Assembly (NCBI GenBank): GCA_000828075.3 | Contig: JXCB02000023.1 | Location: 1,159,744-1,223,743, forward strand | DNA length: 64,000 nucleotides | Reading direction: 5' to 3' | Origin: Tolypothrix campylonemoides VB511288 | Lineage (GTDB): Bacteria > Cyanobacteriota > Cyanobacteriia > Cyanobacteriales > Nostocaceae | Shown: one piece after another, positions 8,098 through 17,771 of the stretch | Numbering within the stretch: position 1 is the first letter of the stretch | Layout of the letters: every line of letters begins with the position of its first letter | The notes under the pieces: model-generated | What the model was told of the DNA's origin: nothing | Database searches by the model: none | The model's input: only the letters and a program-made list of their open reading frames with translations | Translations under genes and position numbers: made by a program

Positions 8098-9984
8098 TTA
8101 GAGAGTGGGCATATACTGCGACTTTTCAGGTACAGTCGTGTACTCAGCCACAATCTGACGGAATTCATCACCGTCAATAGTTTCTTTTTCAACGAGCAAA
8201 TCCACTAAGCGATCAATGAGGGTGCGATTTTCCTCTATGAACCGCTTTGCTGTCTGGTGACATTCTTCAACTATGGCACGAACTTGGCTATCAACACGAG
8301 CCGCAATTGACTCAGAATATTCTGAGCGTGTCATCCAGTCACGACCCAAGAAGACTTCTCCCTGTTGGCTTTCTAAGGATATTGGTCCTAAATCAGACAT
8401 TCCAAACCTTGTCACCATTTGCCGTGCCATGCTGCTGACTTGCTGCAAGTCACCTCCAGCACCAGTTGTGACTTCCGCAGAACCAAAAATCACTTCTTCT
8501 GCAGCACGACCACCTAAAGCACCAGTAATTCTGGCTTTGAGTTGAGCACGAGTAATCAGCCCTTGCTCTTCAGTGGGAGTAAACCAAGTTAACCCTTGTG
8601 CCTGTCCCCGGGGAATTAAGGTAACTTTTTGTACTGAGTCGTGGTCTTTGAGCAATGTTCCTGCGATCGCATGTCCGACTTCATGGTAAGCAATCAAACG
8701 CTTGCTCTTGCTATCTACCAAAGGTGTGCCTTCCATACCAGCAACAACCCGATCTACAGCATCATCGATTTCTGCATTGGTGATCGCTTCTTTACGCCGT
8801 CTCGCTGTGAGAATGGCAGCTTCGTTGAGCAAGTTCGCTAAATCCGCACCTGTAAAACCAGGGGTACGACGGGCGATCGCTTCTAAAGAAACGCCAGCGT
8901 CTAGTTTCTTGTTACGAGCGTGGACTTTTAAAACATCCAAACGTCCTTTGATGTCGGGTGCATCGACAATCACTTGCCTGTCAAACCGTCCGGGACGCAA
9001 TAATGCTGCATCCAAGACATCAGGACGGTTGGTGGCAGCAATAATAATGATGCCGGTGTTTCCTTCAAAACCGTCCATCTCGGTAAGCAGTTGGTTGAGG
9101 GTTTGTTCCCGCTCATCGTTTCCACCACCGATACCTGCACCCCGTTGACGTCCTACGGCGTCGATTTCATCAATAAAGATGATACAGGGGGCGTTGTCTT
9201 TTGCTTTCTTAAACAGGTCGCGGACGCGGGATGCACCCACACCGACGAACATTTCCACAAACTCTGAACCGGAAATCGAGAAGAAGGGAACACCTGCTTC
9301 ACCAGCGATCGCTTTTGCTAACAGTGTTTTCCCTGTTCCCGGAGGTCCGACCAACAGGACTCCTTTGGGAATGCGTGCGCCCACAGCAGTAAATTTTTCT
9401 GGTTGTTTCAGGAAGGTCACAACTTCTTGCAGTTCTTCCTTGGCTTCTTCAATTCCTGCCACATCGTCAAATTTCACTCCGGTTTTTGCCTCCATCTGGA
9501 AGCGCGCTTTTGATTTCCCGAAGTTCATGGCTTGACCTGGACCACCAGGTAGGTTGCTAGAACGACGGAACAAAAAGAACAGCCCGGTAATCAATAAAAT
9601 AGGAAAAATGAGATTACCCAGCAGTCCCCAAATTGCCCCATCATTCCGCATCGGATGCGCGTCAAAACTAACGTGTTTTTCTTTTAGCTTGTTAATCAGT
9701 TCAGGTGCGCTAGCAGGCAGATCCACCCGTACCCGTTGTACGCGGTTGTCCAGGTCTGGATCGACGGCTTCCACAATTGCCGTTCTACCACCTTCATATA
9801 AATCAACATTGGTGACTCGGTCCGCGTCCAAGTATTCCAGAAAGCGACCATAAGTCATGCGGGTATTGGCTGAATTTCTAGTCGTGTCCGCAGGAGCACC
9901 AGAAAATGCCCCTTGCCAGAAGAAAAAGCCAATGACCAAAGCTGGTAATGTCCAGAGTACTAGGACTCTCCAGGAGAATTTCAT
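8098..9984 (-). CDS. ftsH: ATP-dependent zinc metalloprotease FtsH (FtsH2-like)
   Basis: 628 residues, the same length as Synechocystis FtsH2 (Slr0228), which it strongly resembles from memory. Two N-terminal membrane segments (about 9-27 and 122-140) enclose a lumenal or periplasmic domain. The AAA module has Walker A GPPGTGKT (213-220), Walker [10 protein letters not shown] (268-276) and the second region of homology ([10 protein letters not shown]...RPGRFDR). The zinc site HEVGH is at 434-438. In cyanobacteria FtsH2/FtsH3 complexes in the thylakoid degrade photodamaged D1 during PSII repair. Start ATG at 9984. It stands alone in its transcript, with a terminator downstream. Confidence 0.95.
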   Translation of the reverse strand: MKFSWRVLVLWTLPALVIGFFFWQGAFSGAPADTTRNSANTRMTYGRFLEYLDADRVTNVDLYEGGRTAIVEAVDPDLDNRVQRVRVDLPASAPELINKLKEKHVSFDAHPMRNDGAIWGLLGNLIFPILLITGLFFLFRRSSNLPGGPGQAMNFGKSKARFQMEAKTGVKFDDVAGIEEAKEELQEVVTFLKQPEKFTAVGARIPKGVLLVGPPGTGKTLLAKAIAGEAGVPFFSISGSEFVEMFVGVGASRVRDLFKKAKDNAPCIIFIDEIDAVGRQRGAGIGGGNDEREQTLNQLLTEMDGFEGNTGIIIIAATNRPDVLDAALLRPGRFDRQVIVDAPDIKGRLDVLKVHARNKKLDAGVSLEAIARRTPGFTGADLANLLNEAAILTARRRKEAITNAEIDDAVDRVVAGMEGTPLVDSKSKRLIAYHEVGHAIAGTLLKDHDSVQKVTLIPRGQAQGLTWFTPTEEQGLITRAQLKARITGALGGRAAEEVIFGSAEVTTGAGGDLQQVSSMARQMVTRFGMSDLGPISLESQQGEVFLGRDWMTRSEYSESIAARVDSQVRAIVEECHQTAKRFIEENRTLIDRLVDLLVEKETIDGDEFRQIVAEYTTVPEKSQYMPTL

Positions 9985-10478
9985 CTTAATTTTGCCTCTA
10001 GATGCATATACAACAAATTAACGGCACACAGAAAGAGCCTTTCAAACCGATGTCTATAACTGCTTTTTTATCCGATGTTATGACAGACCATGGCTTCCTC
10101 GCTAGCTTGAGAGCCAGCAAGCCGAAGCTTTATTAAGAATCTTAATTAAATTTAACTTAATTTTGCTTCGTTGTACTATGGATGTCTTGTTTTAGATGGA
10201 GAAATTTCCCACCAAGACTGTTTGGCAAGGAAGTATAGGTCGCTAGCTTATTTAAGGCAAACACATCGCTTTGTTTCAAAAGCCAGTCATGGAAGACAGG
10301 TCAATCATAAAGACTTGTGTAATTGCTGAGTTACATAAATTACTAATTTTTTTTGATAAAAGCAAAAAAAACTTCCGCGTTTTTCCGGATCGAAGAAGAT
10401 GCGGAATGTAGCTAATAATCAAGCAAACTATATATCACTTGCTTGATTTTATGTATCTTTTTTAAATTCAGTAGTCAG
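9985..10478. other. Divergent intergenic region between ftsH and the XRE gene
   Basis: Nearly 500 bases with no gene. It is AT-rich around 10130-10165 (TAAGAATCTTA palindrome) and must hold the ftsH promoter on one side and that of the XRE gene on the other. The inverted repeat at 10417-10448 is listed separately. Confidence 0.5.
10417..10448 (+). promoter_or_regulatory. Perfect 10-bp inverted repeat upstream of XRE gene
   Basis: AATCAAGCAA (10417-10426) and TTGCTTGATT (10439-10448) are separated by 12 AT-rich bases and end 30 bases before the XRE ATG. Spacing and place fit an operator bound by the XRE protein itself. A terminator role is less likely because no T-run follows. Confidence 0.45.
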
Positions 10479-10691
10479 ATGAGCATCAAAAAACCCTTGT
10501 TAATAGACCAGCCAGAAGTCAGCAAGCTCGTTCGTGAATTGCGGCTTTTGACTGGGTTAACACAAGAACAGTTTGCAGCATCTGTTAGTGTTACCTATGC
10601 CACAATCAGCCGTTGGGAAAACAGACGTGCGAAGCTGTCACCCTTAGCCTTGAAGCAGATCGAAGGAATGTTTCAGGAGTTAGGACGTTAA
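10479..10691 (+). CDS. Small XRE-family transcriptional regulator
   Basis: 70 residues from ATG 10479; the upstream TTG at 10443 would add residues unlike the family. Nearly the whole protein is a Cro/C1-type helix-turn-helix: KLVRELRLLTGLTQEQFA, then VTYATISRWENRRAKLS. It is followed after 101 bases by the NERD-helicase gene on the same strand and is probably its regulator. The inverted repeat 30 bases upstream could be its operator. Confidence 0.85.
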   Translation: MSIKKPLLIDQPEVSKLVRELRLLTGLTQEQFAASVSVTYATISRWENRRAKLSPLALKQIEGMFQELGR

Positions 10692-10792
10692 AAAAGTCAA
10701 CTCGAACGAAAGCTAATAAGGCTTTTTAAGTGAAGTGCGATTGAACGCTGAATAAGTAATCAAATAGCAAATACAAATTCAAGGAGTTAAAA

Positions 10793-13012
10793 ATGGCTGT
10801 AGGGATTAATGAGCCTAGCCGCAAATTTATCACGACTGAGCCAATGGGCAAAGATGGTGAAAAGGCTGAATCAAAGGTATGGGAAGCTGTCAAAGAATCA
10901 TTTCGCCTGCGAGAGTGCATTGGTTATTGGCGTTATCCTATTTTTTATAAAACAGGAGAAAGTCGCAAAGAACCTGACATTTTAATTGTTGATAAAGAGC
11001 TTGGAATCATAATTATAGAGGTTAAATCTATCACCATTGACCAAATTGTAGCCGTCAGCGGTCATCAGTGGGAGTTTAAAAACTTTTATACAACTCATGC
11101 AAATCCTTACAAGCAAGCTGAAAATCAGCTTTACGCAATTTTGGGCTATTGCGACCTTGAAGAGAATATACGCCGTCAAGTTACAGGACGAGCTATTGTA
11201 GCACTGCCAATGATTACTGAGGAACAATGGCAAGAGAAGGGATTTGATCGACTTCCCAGCTGCCCTCCCATTATCTTTAAAAATCAACTAAGTTCAAATA
11301 CTCTACTAAAACGAATTCAACAATCACCACCAACCGTTTCTGGAATAAATCTTCAAGTTGAGCAGTGGGAACTTCTGCTTTCCGTAATTGGTGGAACAAC
11401 AGTGCTGCGTAAGCCACCGCGTCAAGACCAAGAAATTGTTAGCAACGGCAAAACGCGCTCTAGTGTCGTCAATATGATGCGCGAGCAACTGTATGAATTG
11501 GACTTACAGCAGGTACATATTGGCAGTGAAGTTCCCCCAGGAGCGCAGCGAATTCGCGGTATTGCAGGATCGGGAAAAACAGTGCTGCTATGCCAGAAAG
11601 CAGCACACATGCATTTGAAACACCCAGACTGGGATATTGCTTTAGTATTTTTTACCCGCTCTCTCTACAGCCAAATGGAGCAATTAGTTGATAAGTGGAT
11701 GCGTCATTTTAGCTGTGGGGGCGTAGGCTATAAAGACAACTTCCAGGCTCAATCAAAGCTAAAAATTTTACACGCTTGGGGAGCTAAAGACCGTAATGGT
11801 TTTTATAGAACTGTTTGTCAAAAACATCGTGTTAAACCTTTAACAGTTCAAAACACCGATTATAAACAACCCAATCAAGCTTTGGCAGATATCTGCAAGC
11901 AACTATTAGATGAAGTAGAAATTGAACCTATGTTCGATGCCGTTCTCATAGATGAAGGGCAAGACTTAGTAGTAGATGAAAACGAACTTAAATATGAAAA
12001 CAAGCAAGTTATTTACTGGTTAGCTTACCAATCACTGCGACCGTGCGACCCTGAACATCCTGAACAAAAACGGCTGATTTGGGCTTATGATGAAGCTCAA
12101 AGTTTGGATACTCAAAAAATTCCATCTGCATCAGAACTATTTGGTTCTGACCCGGCTCTGAAAAGGATGGTGAGTGGCACTCATAAAGGTGGCATCAAAA
12201 AAAGTGAGATTATGCACAGGTGTTACCGCGCCCCTGGTCCGATTCTCACAGCCGCTCATGCTATTGGTATGGGTTTGCTTCGACCAGAAGGAATGCTTTC
12301 GGGTCTTACCAATGCTGATTCTTGGAGGGCTATTGGCTACGAAATTAAAGGTGATTTTCGCAAAAAAAATGAGCAAATCACTTTGCACCGCCCTCCTATC
12401 AATTCACCCAATCCGATACCTCAATTTTGGGATGAGCCAGTAATAAAAGTTGACACTTATAATTCACGTCAACAAGAACTTACAGCACTGGCACAGCATA
12501 TCCAACACAATCTCACTCATGACGGTCTTGTTGCTAGTAGAGAAATTTTAGTGGTGGTTTTAGGCTCCAATTATGAAGCAATAAAACTGGAAAGTTATGT
12601 CGCTTCATTTTTGATGGAGCAAGGCATTAATATCTTTATTCCTAGCGCTACAAGACTCAATCAATTAAACCCTAAATATCCCGATACTAACCCAGACCTA
12701 TTTTGGTATCCAGGGGGAATTACTGTATCTCGTACTCATCGTGCTAAAGGCAATGAAGCTGATATGGTCTATGTAGTAGGCTTTGACAACGTAGCCAAGT
12801 ACGAAAGCGATACTAATTTACGCAACCAGCTATTTGTAGCATTAACTAGAGCGCGGGGCTGGGTTCACCTAAGTGGAGTTGGTGTTTATCCCATGTATGA
12901 CGAAATGAAACGGGTAATCGATAGCGGTGATACTTTTACATTCACTTACAACAAAGAACCAGGGCGCGACATGGGAAGCGAAGAAACACCGCTAACTGTT
13001 TCTGTCGCATAA
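10793..13012 (+). CDS. NERD nuclease-UvrD/Rep helicase fusion (protein A)
   Basis: 739 residues; AAGGAG lies 6 bases before the ATG. The N-terminal NERD (nuclease-related, PD-(D/E)xK) domain shows GKDGEKAESKVW (about 19-30), PDILIVD (61-67) and EVK (76-78). The SF1 helicase core follows: Walker A GIAGSGKT (256-263), motif II LIDEGQDL (385-392), and late motifs SRTHRAKGNEADMVYVVG and FVALTRARGW. This should be a DNA-dependent ATPase coupled to a nuclease, but whether the nuclease is active is not known. Such fusions occur in bacterial defence islands. It lies downstream of an XRE regulator and converges on a second, divergent NERD-helicase. Not RecB, AddA or PcrA: the N-terminal nuclease and length differ. 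Confidence 0.85.
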   Translation: MAVGINEPSRKFITTEPMGKDGEKAESKVWEAVKESFRLRECIGYWRYPIFYKTGESRKEPDILIVDKELGIIIIEVKSITIDQIVAVSGHQWEFKNFYTTHANPYKQAENQLYAILGYCDLEENIRRQVTGRAIVALPMITEEQWQEKGFDRLPSCPPIIFKNQLSSNTLLKRIQQSPPTVSGINLQVEQWELLLSVIGGTTVLRKPPRQDQEIVSNGKTRSSVVNMMREQLYELDLQQVHIGSEVPPGAQRIRGIAGSGKTVLLCQKAAHMHLKHPDWDIALVFFTRSLYSQMEQLVDKWMRHFSCGGVGYKDNFQAQSKLKILHAWGAKDRNGFYRTVCQKHRVKPLTVQNTDYKQPNQALADICKQLLDEVEIEPMFDAVLIDEGQDLVVDENELKYENKQVIYWLAYQSLRPCDPEHPEQKRLIWAYDEAQSLDTQKIPSASELFGSDPALKRMVSGTHKGGIKKSEIMHRCYRAPGPILTAAHAIGMGLLRPEGMLSGLTNADSWRAIGYEIKGDFRKKNEQITLHRPPINSPNPIPQFWDEPVIKVDTYNSRQQELTALAQHIQHNLTHDGLVASREILVVVLGSNYEAIKLESYVASFLMEQGINIFIPSATRLNQLNPKYPDTNPDLFWYPGGITVSRTHRAKGNEADMVYVVGFDNVAKYESDTNLRNQLFVALTRARGWVHLSGVGVYPMYDEMKRVIDSGDTFTFTYNKEPGRDMGSEETPLTVSVA

Positions 13013-13431
13013 GTTATCTTAATGCTCATAGCGCGATCGCATACCAATTCGAGGATGAAGACTTTGCCAGTGCGATCGCTCGCGTGTTGGGTAAAAGTTT
13101 TAGGGAAAGCGGGTTAGGAGCGCTTTTTGCGGCACATAAGAAGATAGAAGAGTGCGAAGCCCGACAGGGCAAGCGGCTACGCCATCGCAATTCCAAAGTG
13201 AGGGTTAAGCCGCTACAGCTTCGCAATGCGATCGCGGTTGTTGTGGTTTAATATGTTTTCTTGAAAAACTCCAGTTTTTAAGATGGATGAGGTTTAGCTA
13301 GTTACTTGCTATACACTTGATTTAGAGTATTCCAACAGCAAGACCTTCGGTTGCGGTTGCTTGGTCGGAGCGGTGTTTTTAAATTATTGACACCACCACA
13401 AATCTACCCTTACCCGCAAGCGATTAGTTGA
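13013..13431. other. Intergenic region with HIP1 sites and short repeats
   Basis: At least three GCGATCGC-type sites and imperfect palindromes such as AAGCGGCTACGCCATCGC. Frame 1 stays open from 13012 to 13251 without a good start or recognisable homology. No convincing gene. Confidence 0.5.
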
Positions 13432-13728
13432 TTATAACGGTATATCATCTATGTCGCTTTCGTAGTCTGGATATATCGGTGTATCGTCATATTCGTTGGA
13501 TTTGTAGTCTGGATATATCGGTATATCGCCATGTTCGTCGGATTTCTCGTCGTCTTTACCTGACCACGTAATTTTTAATACCGAAAGCGCCACTTTTAAA
13601 CGCTCTTTATCGGCTGGGCTAAAATCAGTATCTTTTGAGGCTAATTTAACCTCGACATACTTGGCAGAGACCTTCGCGGCTTTATACAGCGCGTCTTGAG
13701 CTTCTTTAAACAAGTTTGAATTCGACAT
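13432..13728 (-). CDS. Small acidic protein with IYPDY repeats
   Basis: 98 residues from ATG 13728, which follows GAGGAG by four bases. Upstream codons (GTG 13740) lack a ribosome-binding site. The N-terminal half is a Lys-containing helical region (FKEAQDALYKAAKVSAKYVEVKL) ending near LKVALSVLKITW. The C-terminal 40 residues are strongly acidic with two copies of (D/T)xPIYPDYxS and end DIDDIPL. It lies 166 bases downstream of NERD-helicase B on the same strand, so it is probably co-transcribed. Function unknown; an acidic tail of this kind could contact a DNA-binding partner or mimic DNA, which is speculation. Confidence 0.7.
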   Translation of the reverse strand: MSNSNLFKEAQDALYKAAKVSAKYVEVKLASKDTDFSPADKERLKVALSVLKITWSGKDDEKSDEHGDIPIYPDYKSNEYDDTPIYPDYESDIDDIPL

Positions 13729-13894
13729 CACGCTCCTCACAAGAATGTTGAATAAATTAAACGATCACAGATTAATTATCGTTCCACGGCAAGTTTTGAT
13801 AAAAATACTAGTTGGATAAACTTTGAACCAATATCAAAACTGTCCTTAAACATGACACCTTGTTTGCTAAGGCTACATGTAAAGGACAAATACT

Positions 13895-15805
13895 CTATTT
13901 AATTAAATCAACTTTTCCAGACTTGACAATTTCTGAGATAAACGGTGAGGAATTAGAAGCGGTGATAACTAAATAATCTTCGGGACGAGTAATAGCTATG
14001 TACGTTAAACACCGTTCTTGCATTTCCGTTGTATCATCAAATTTCCGTGGTAAATGGTCTGCCCACATTAAGATAACAGCGCGGTATTGTAATCCTTTAG
14101 CAGAATGGATAGTTTGAATTTTAATCCCTGGATCGTTAATTTTAGTTTTTGCTCTAAAATTGTCAGGGTCGTTAAGCCAAACTACAGCACTAAGTTGACT
14201 TAAGTTTTCTACCATCCCTTTCAGGATTGACTTCTCGTAATGAAATGCCACTGGGTATAGAATTCCAATTTCTTCTGGTTTGAGGGGTGTAATATCTTTA
14301 CCGAACCATTTACCGTGAAGTAAATTTTTGACTATACCTAAAACTTGAGTACATTCAGCATGACGATTATCTAATTTTACAAAAGCAGGCTTAATTCCAG
14401 TACGACGCTGACACTTTTCTGGGTCAACAAACAATGATAGTATGGTATTTTCTGTTTGTTCGCTTTGAGCAGTAGGGGTACTAAATACAGCAGCTAACTC
14501 CACAATTTCGCGGGAATTACGGTAATTTTTATCAAGATCAAACTTTGTATAAATTGTTCTACCTTTAGCTTGAATACCAATACTGCTCCAAGGTACTTTA
14601 GTTTTTCTGTATAGACTTTGATTGCCATCACCAACTATTATTAAGTCACCATCGTTTGGTTCCTGCATAGCTTCTAAAACACATTTGAACCAAGAATCAG
14701 AAAAATCTTGAGCTTCATCAATTAATATCGTTTCGTAGCGACGAGTGTCTTTACATCCATTTTCAAGAGTCTCTAAAAAGCGGTTTCCAAGTTCTTCGTT
14801 GTGTTCACCTTGAAGACGAACACAATTGTTAGCTTTTGCCCAACCATCAAAATGTTTTACTGTAACATTTTTACAATCACGAACTGCATTACTTAAGTAA
14901 GTTGATAAAGTAACGTTGTAACACAACATCAAAATTTGACTGTCTTGCTTTTGGGCACTAAGTAACCGTGCTTTAGCAATTAGCAGAACAGTTTTACCTG
15001 AACCAGCTACACCATAGATAATACGGTGTCCATCACCAATATTTCGTGCGTTGTTTTCTTGGCGCAAGTCTAAAACTTTTATATCGAGAACAACGTCTGA
15101 AATCTCTGCAACACTTGATTTTTTAGCTATCTCAGGCTCTTTGGCTTTACTCGAATGTGATACTAATTCAATTTCTGGGTGAATAATAGCCCTTATAATA
15201 TTAACTTGTTCTGAACTTAACCAAGAAAATTCCCAAAATGGATTAAAGTAAGACTTGATTATTTTATATAATTCATTACTAGTTAAATCCTCGTCCATCC
15301 AAGATTCGAGAATATCGCGAGTAGCAACCTTGTCAGGTGGGAAAATTTCTGTTAAATCACCTCTTTGATGTTCTTTTAACTGCCTAGCAGTAACATTAGA
15401 AAGAATTGCGAAATGTCCAAATGGAAAAATAAACTTGTTTTTTTGTTCCCCTTCTGGCTGCAACAAGTGTTTTCCATAGTTGTGACTTCTACATCTATCC
15501 ACCAGGGATAGCATGTAGTCGCTTGCTTGTTTAACAGGATGATTGCGAACAACTTCACCGTTAGATTCTTTGACACGAACCGAATTAGAATCACCACCTA
15601 AAAGGTCTTTAGGATACCAGCCCTTAACCTCAATAACCAAAAGTCCCATATCCGGACATATAACAATAAAATCTGGATATCGGTCTTCAACAATTGGTTC
15701 GTAGTACACTACGCAGTAGTCAGGAAGTCTTTGTAGAACTGAAAAAAGCTTCTTTTCTCCAGCAGAAGCGCGTGCAGGAAGCTTATCGGGAATTATTTCT
15801 GCCAT
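13895..15805 (-). CDS. NERD nuclease-UvrD/Rep helicase fusion (protein B)
   Basis: 636 residues; ATG 15805. NERD domain: AGEKKLFSVL (about 15-24), YPDFIV (43-48) and EVK (59-61). Helicase core: Walker A GVAGSGKT (265-272), motif II LIDEAQDF (361-368), motif III region IIVGDGNQSLY, YRNSREI, IQTIHSAKGLQYRAVIL and YIAITRPEDYL. It has the same architecture as protein A, but sequence and length differ so much that this is not a recent duplicate. It faces protein A, with the small acidic gene in between on its own strand. A role in foreign-DNA handling or DNA repair is inferred from architecture. Confidence 0.85.
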   Translation of the reverse strand: MAEIIPDKLPARASAGEKKLFSVLQRLPDYCVVYYEPIVEDRYPDFIVICPDMGLLVIEVKGWYPKDLLGGDSNSVRVKESNGEVVRNHPVKQASDYMLSLVDRCRSHNYGKHLLQPEGEQKNKFIFPFGHFAILSNVTARQLKEHQRGDLTEIFPPDKVATRDILESWMDEDLTSNELYKIIKSYFNPFWEFSWLSSEQVNIIRAIIHPEIELVSHSSKAKEPEIAKKSSVAEISDVVLDIKVLDLRQENNARNIGDGHRIIYGVAGSGKTVLLIAKARLLSAQKQDSQILMLCYNVTLSTYLSNAVRDCKNVTVKHFDGWAKANNCVRLQGEHNEELGNRFLETLENGCKDTRRYETILIDEAQDFSDSWFKCVLEAMQEPNDGDLIIVGDGNQSLYRKTKVPWSSIGIQAKGRTIYTKFDLDKNYRNSREIVELAAVFSTPTAQSEQTENTILSLFVDPEKCQRRTGIKPAFVKLDNRHAECTQVLGIVKNLLHGKWFGKDITPLKPEEIGILYPVAFHYEKSILKGMVENLSQLSAVVWLNDPDNFRAKTKINDPGIKIQTIHSAKGLQYRAVILMWADHLPRKFDDTTEMQERCLTYIAITRPEDYLVITASNSSPFISEIVKSGKVDLIK

Positions 15806-16216
15806 AGAATTAAATATCTAATCGTATTGTATAAATGTAAATTAGCATTTGTTGAGCCAAAAGTTAAAATCAACTCAGCATTTGTTATTCTTTATACTAT
15901 ATGCAATAATTGCTGTTAGTAGCTTTTGTATTCTAAATTCCAATATGCCGCGAAATCCTTTGTTAGTAAAACAAATGTACTTATAATTTTAAGTAGCAAA
16001 TGCTTCTTTTATATTTACACTCTTAATCCAAATATTTATGCAAATAATGGAAATTATTTTGTTCGTTTTGCTATAAGTATTTTTTATATTCAAGGCATCA
16101 GCAAACAACCGCATATCCTTCAGCACGCCCTAGAGAACGCTAAAAGCTCTCAGAGCGTCGCAAGTCGCCTTTGTCTTCAGATTTAAGCATTTTGTAAAAG
16201 TACAAGAGAAAGGATT
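15806..16216. other. Divergent AT-rich spacer
   Basis: About 410 bases between the start of NERD-helicase B and the HEPN-like gene. It is very AT-rich and likely carries both promoters. A GAACGCT...AGCGTCG-like hairpin lies near 16135-16165. The 86-codon frame at 15926-16186 has no family signature and I do not call it a gene. Confidence 0.45.
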
Positions 16217-16858
16217 ATGGAATTACAAGGTTATGCTAAATTTCATCAGCTTCTTAAGCTAGATCCAAATCCATCCAGCATTGGATTTGGATCTAAGGTA
16301 AGAGCAGGGGACATAATTCGGTTTGCTAGTAGAGTGAGGCTTGCCAAAAACTTCAAAGGAATTAATCTTGAGGGGTATTCACAAGAGACTAATGATGGTT
16401 ATAACGCTTTCTTTTTAGTCTTTTTGACACATTCTGCTTTGGAGCGATTTCTTGAAATAAACTCGCTTGAGTTAGATGCGCTCGGTTCTCTCATGGCTCC
16501 TTATAATCCAGAAAAAGTTATTCAAAAATTTGTAGAAAAAGATAAAAAAGCTCTACTTTATAATTTTATTTATGAAAGAATAAATAAAAAGCTCAAAGTT
16601 AAGTTAAGCGACTGTAGAAATTACAACAGTACAAATGTAGCTTACATCTCTGCTTCAATTCGGCACATATTTGCTCACGGTCACTTATGCGCTCATTCTA
16701 ATGGTGTTAATCCAAAAAATGTCTATTCTATCTGTACATCAATATCAGATTTTTTACTCACTTTTATGGATGCTGAGTTCGCGAAAAAAATAGATGAACA
16801 TTATAGCAAAGAATACACTGATAGTCACGTAGACTTGGAACCTGTTTACTCTGAATAA
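16217..16858 (+). CDS. HEPN-like protein, putative RNase or Abi-type effector
   Basis: 213 residues; GAAAGGA lies just before the ATG. Predicted largely helical. The segment ASIRHIFAHGHLCAH contains R149-x4-H154, which fits the Rx4-6H catalytic motif of HEPN RNases and is followed by more His residues. An N-terminal helical region (FFLVFLTHSALERFLEI) could be the other half of the HEPN bundle. HEPN proteins are common toxins or effectors in defence modules. The position next to two NERD-helicases supports that reading. I recognise only the motif, not a named family, so function is tentative. Confidence 0.55.
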   Translation: MELQGYAKFHQLLKLDPNPSSIGFGSKVRAGDIIRFASRVRLAKNFKGINLEGYSQETNDGYNAFFLVFLTHSALERFLEINSLELDALGSLMAPYNPEKVIQKFVEKDKKALLYNFIYERINKKLKVKLSDCRNYNSTNVAYISASIRHIFAHGHLCAHSNGVNPKNVYSICTSISDFLLTFMDAEFAKKIDEHYSKEYTDSHVDLEPVYSE

Positions 16859-17064
16859 AGCGATCGCGGGGTGCGAGTAGTAGACGATGTACTGCCGTCT
16901 GGCTGGGTGACAATTTCAGTACGCCAGCCTTGTTCTGCTAACTCCAAAAGATCAATCCTGAGATGTCGTGATTGTCACTGCTAGCGCTTACCTAGACTTT
17001 GCTTTGCTACAACAAGCCTAACACGCTCGATTTCACCTGCTTTGGCTGGTGGAAACACCCCTAC

Positions 17065-17559
17065 CTAACTTTTGTATATGGTTAGGGTGTAAGGAAGATA
17101 CTTGTCTTTTTTGTAAGAACCAATCCAAATATAGTAGGTTCCTGGCAGCCATTCCCCAATCATGCCGGGATTTTTACCATCAAAATCGTCATTGCACCAG
17201 ACGCCTCCAGGACCGGTAACAATTAAGGTGGTATCCTCAGGGCTTTGTACTTGCAGTCTTAAGTACTCGAATTTACTTGTCAGCTCAACAGTATGGTCTG
17301 GTTCTTCATCAAAATATCCAGTACAAGCACCTGTAGGAGTTTCACTTTTACCAGCAATTTCCCTCGCCGGTATGGAACCACCATTTATACCGCGAACGCT
17401 TTGGGGATCTGGGGAAGAGTTTTGACCGATGATGATATCTCCAAAAATGGTTGGAGGCGTTTCCTCTGCTTGAGATGTTGTATTCATTGCTGACGCGATC
17501 GCCAGCGCCGCCATGATCAAAGATAATCTTATCCCTCGATTTATCTCTTTTGTCAGCAT
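17065..17559 (-). CDS. Secreted hypothetical protein
   Basis: 164 residues. A signal peptide is visible (basic NRGIRLS, then hydrophobic LIMAALAIASAM, cleavage near SQA-EE, about residue 31). The mature part has a predicted beta-rich C-terminal half with YLRLQVQSPEDTTLIVTGPGG and GEWLPGTYYIWIGSY, similar in rhythm to bacterial pre-peptidase C-terminal domains. Two Cys (ACTGYF, WCNDDF) could form a disulphide. Likely periplasmic or extracellular; substrate or partner not known. Transcribed alone. Confidence 0.7.
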   Translation of the reverse strand: MLTKEINRGIRLSLIMAALAIASAMNTTSQAEETPPTIFGDIIIGQNSSPDPQSVRGINGGSIPAREIAGKSETPTGACTGYFDEEPDHTVELTSKFEYLRLQVQSPEDTTLIVTGPGGVWCNDDFDGKNPGMIGEWLPGTYYIWIGSYKKDKYLPYTLTIYKS

Positions 17560-17710
17560 TTTAATGACATACTTTTTTAAGTATTTCTAGAGACATCTAT
17601 GTTACACAAAAAGTTCCTAATGCGAGGGTATTTAACTAATAGTCTCACCTTGTAACTTTCACAAAATTCATCGATTGTCAATAGCATAAAACTAAATTTA
17701 TTCTACAAAC

Positions 17711-17732
17711 AGGGGCACACGAACGTGCGCCC
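17711..17732 (-). repeat. Hairpin GGGGCaCACG/CGTGcGCCCC
   Basis: Imperfect inverted repeat 40 bases beyond the gltX stop. It could help end the gltX transcript but has no T-run. Confidence 0.35.
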
Positions 17733-17771
17733 CTATTATCCATAACTTTGATTCCCAAATTATGCTTGCTG

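Noticed and set aside
10443-10478. Longer XRE protein from TTG 10443
   Set aside because: The added residues overlap the inverted repeat and do not resemble the family; ATG 10479 is better.
13012-13251. Open plus-strand frame after NERD-helicase A
   Set aside because: No start with a ribosome-binding site, sequence shaped by HIP1 octamers and palindromes, no recognisable domain.
15926-16186. 86-codon frame in the spacer before the HEPN-like gene
   Set aside because: AT-rich, no ribosome-binding site and an unstructured composition.
16859-17064. Coding-like stretch (VRVVDDVLPSGWVTISVRQ)
   Set aside because: Short, no start and I cannot identify a parent gene; possibly a relic but not supportable.
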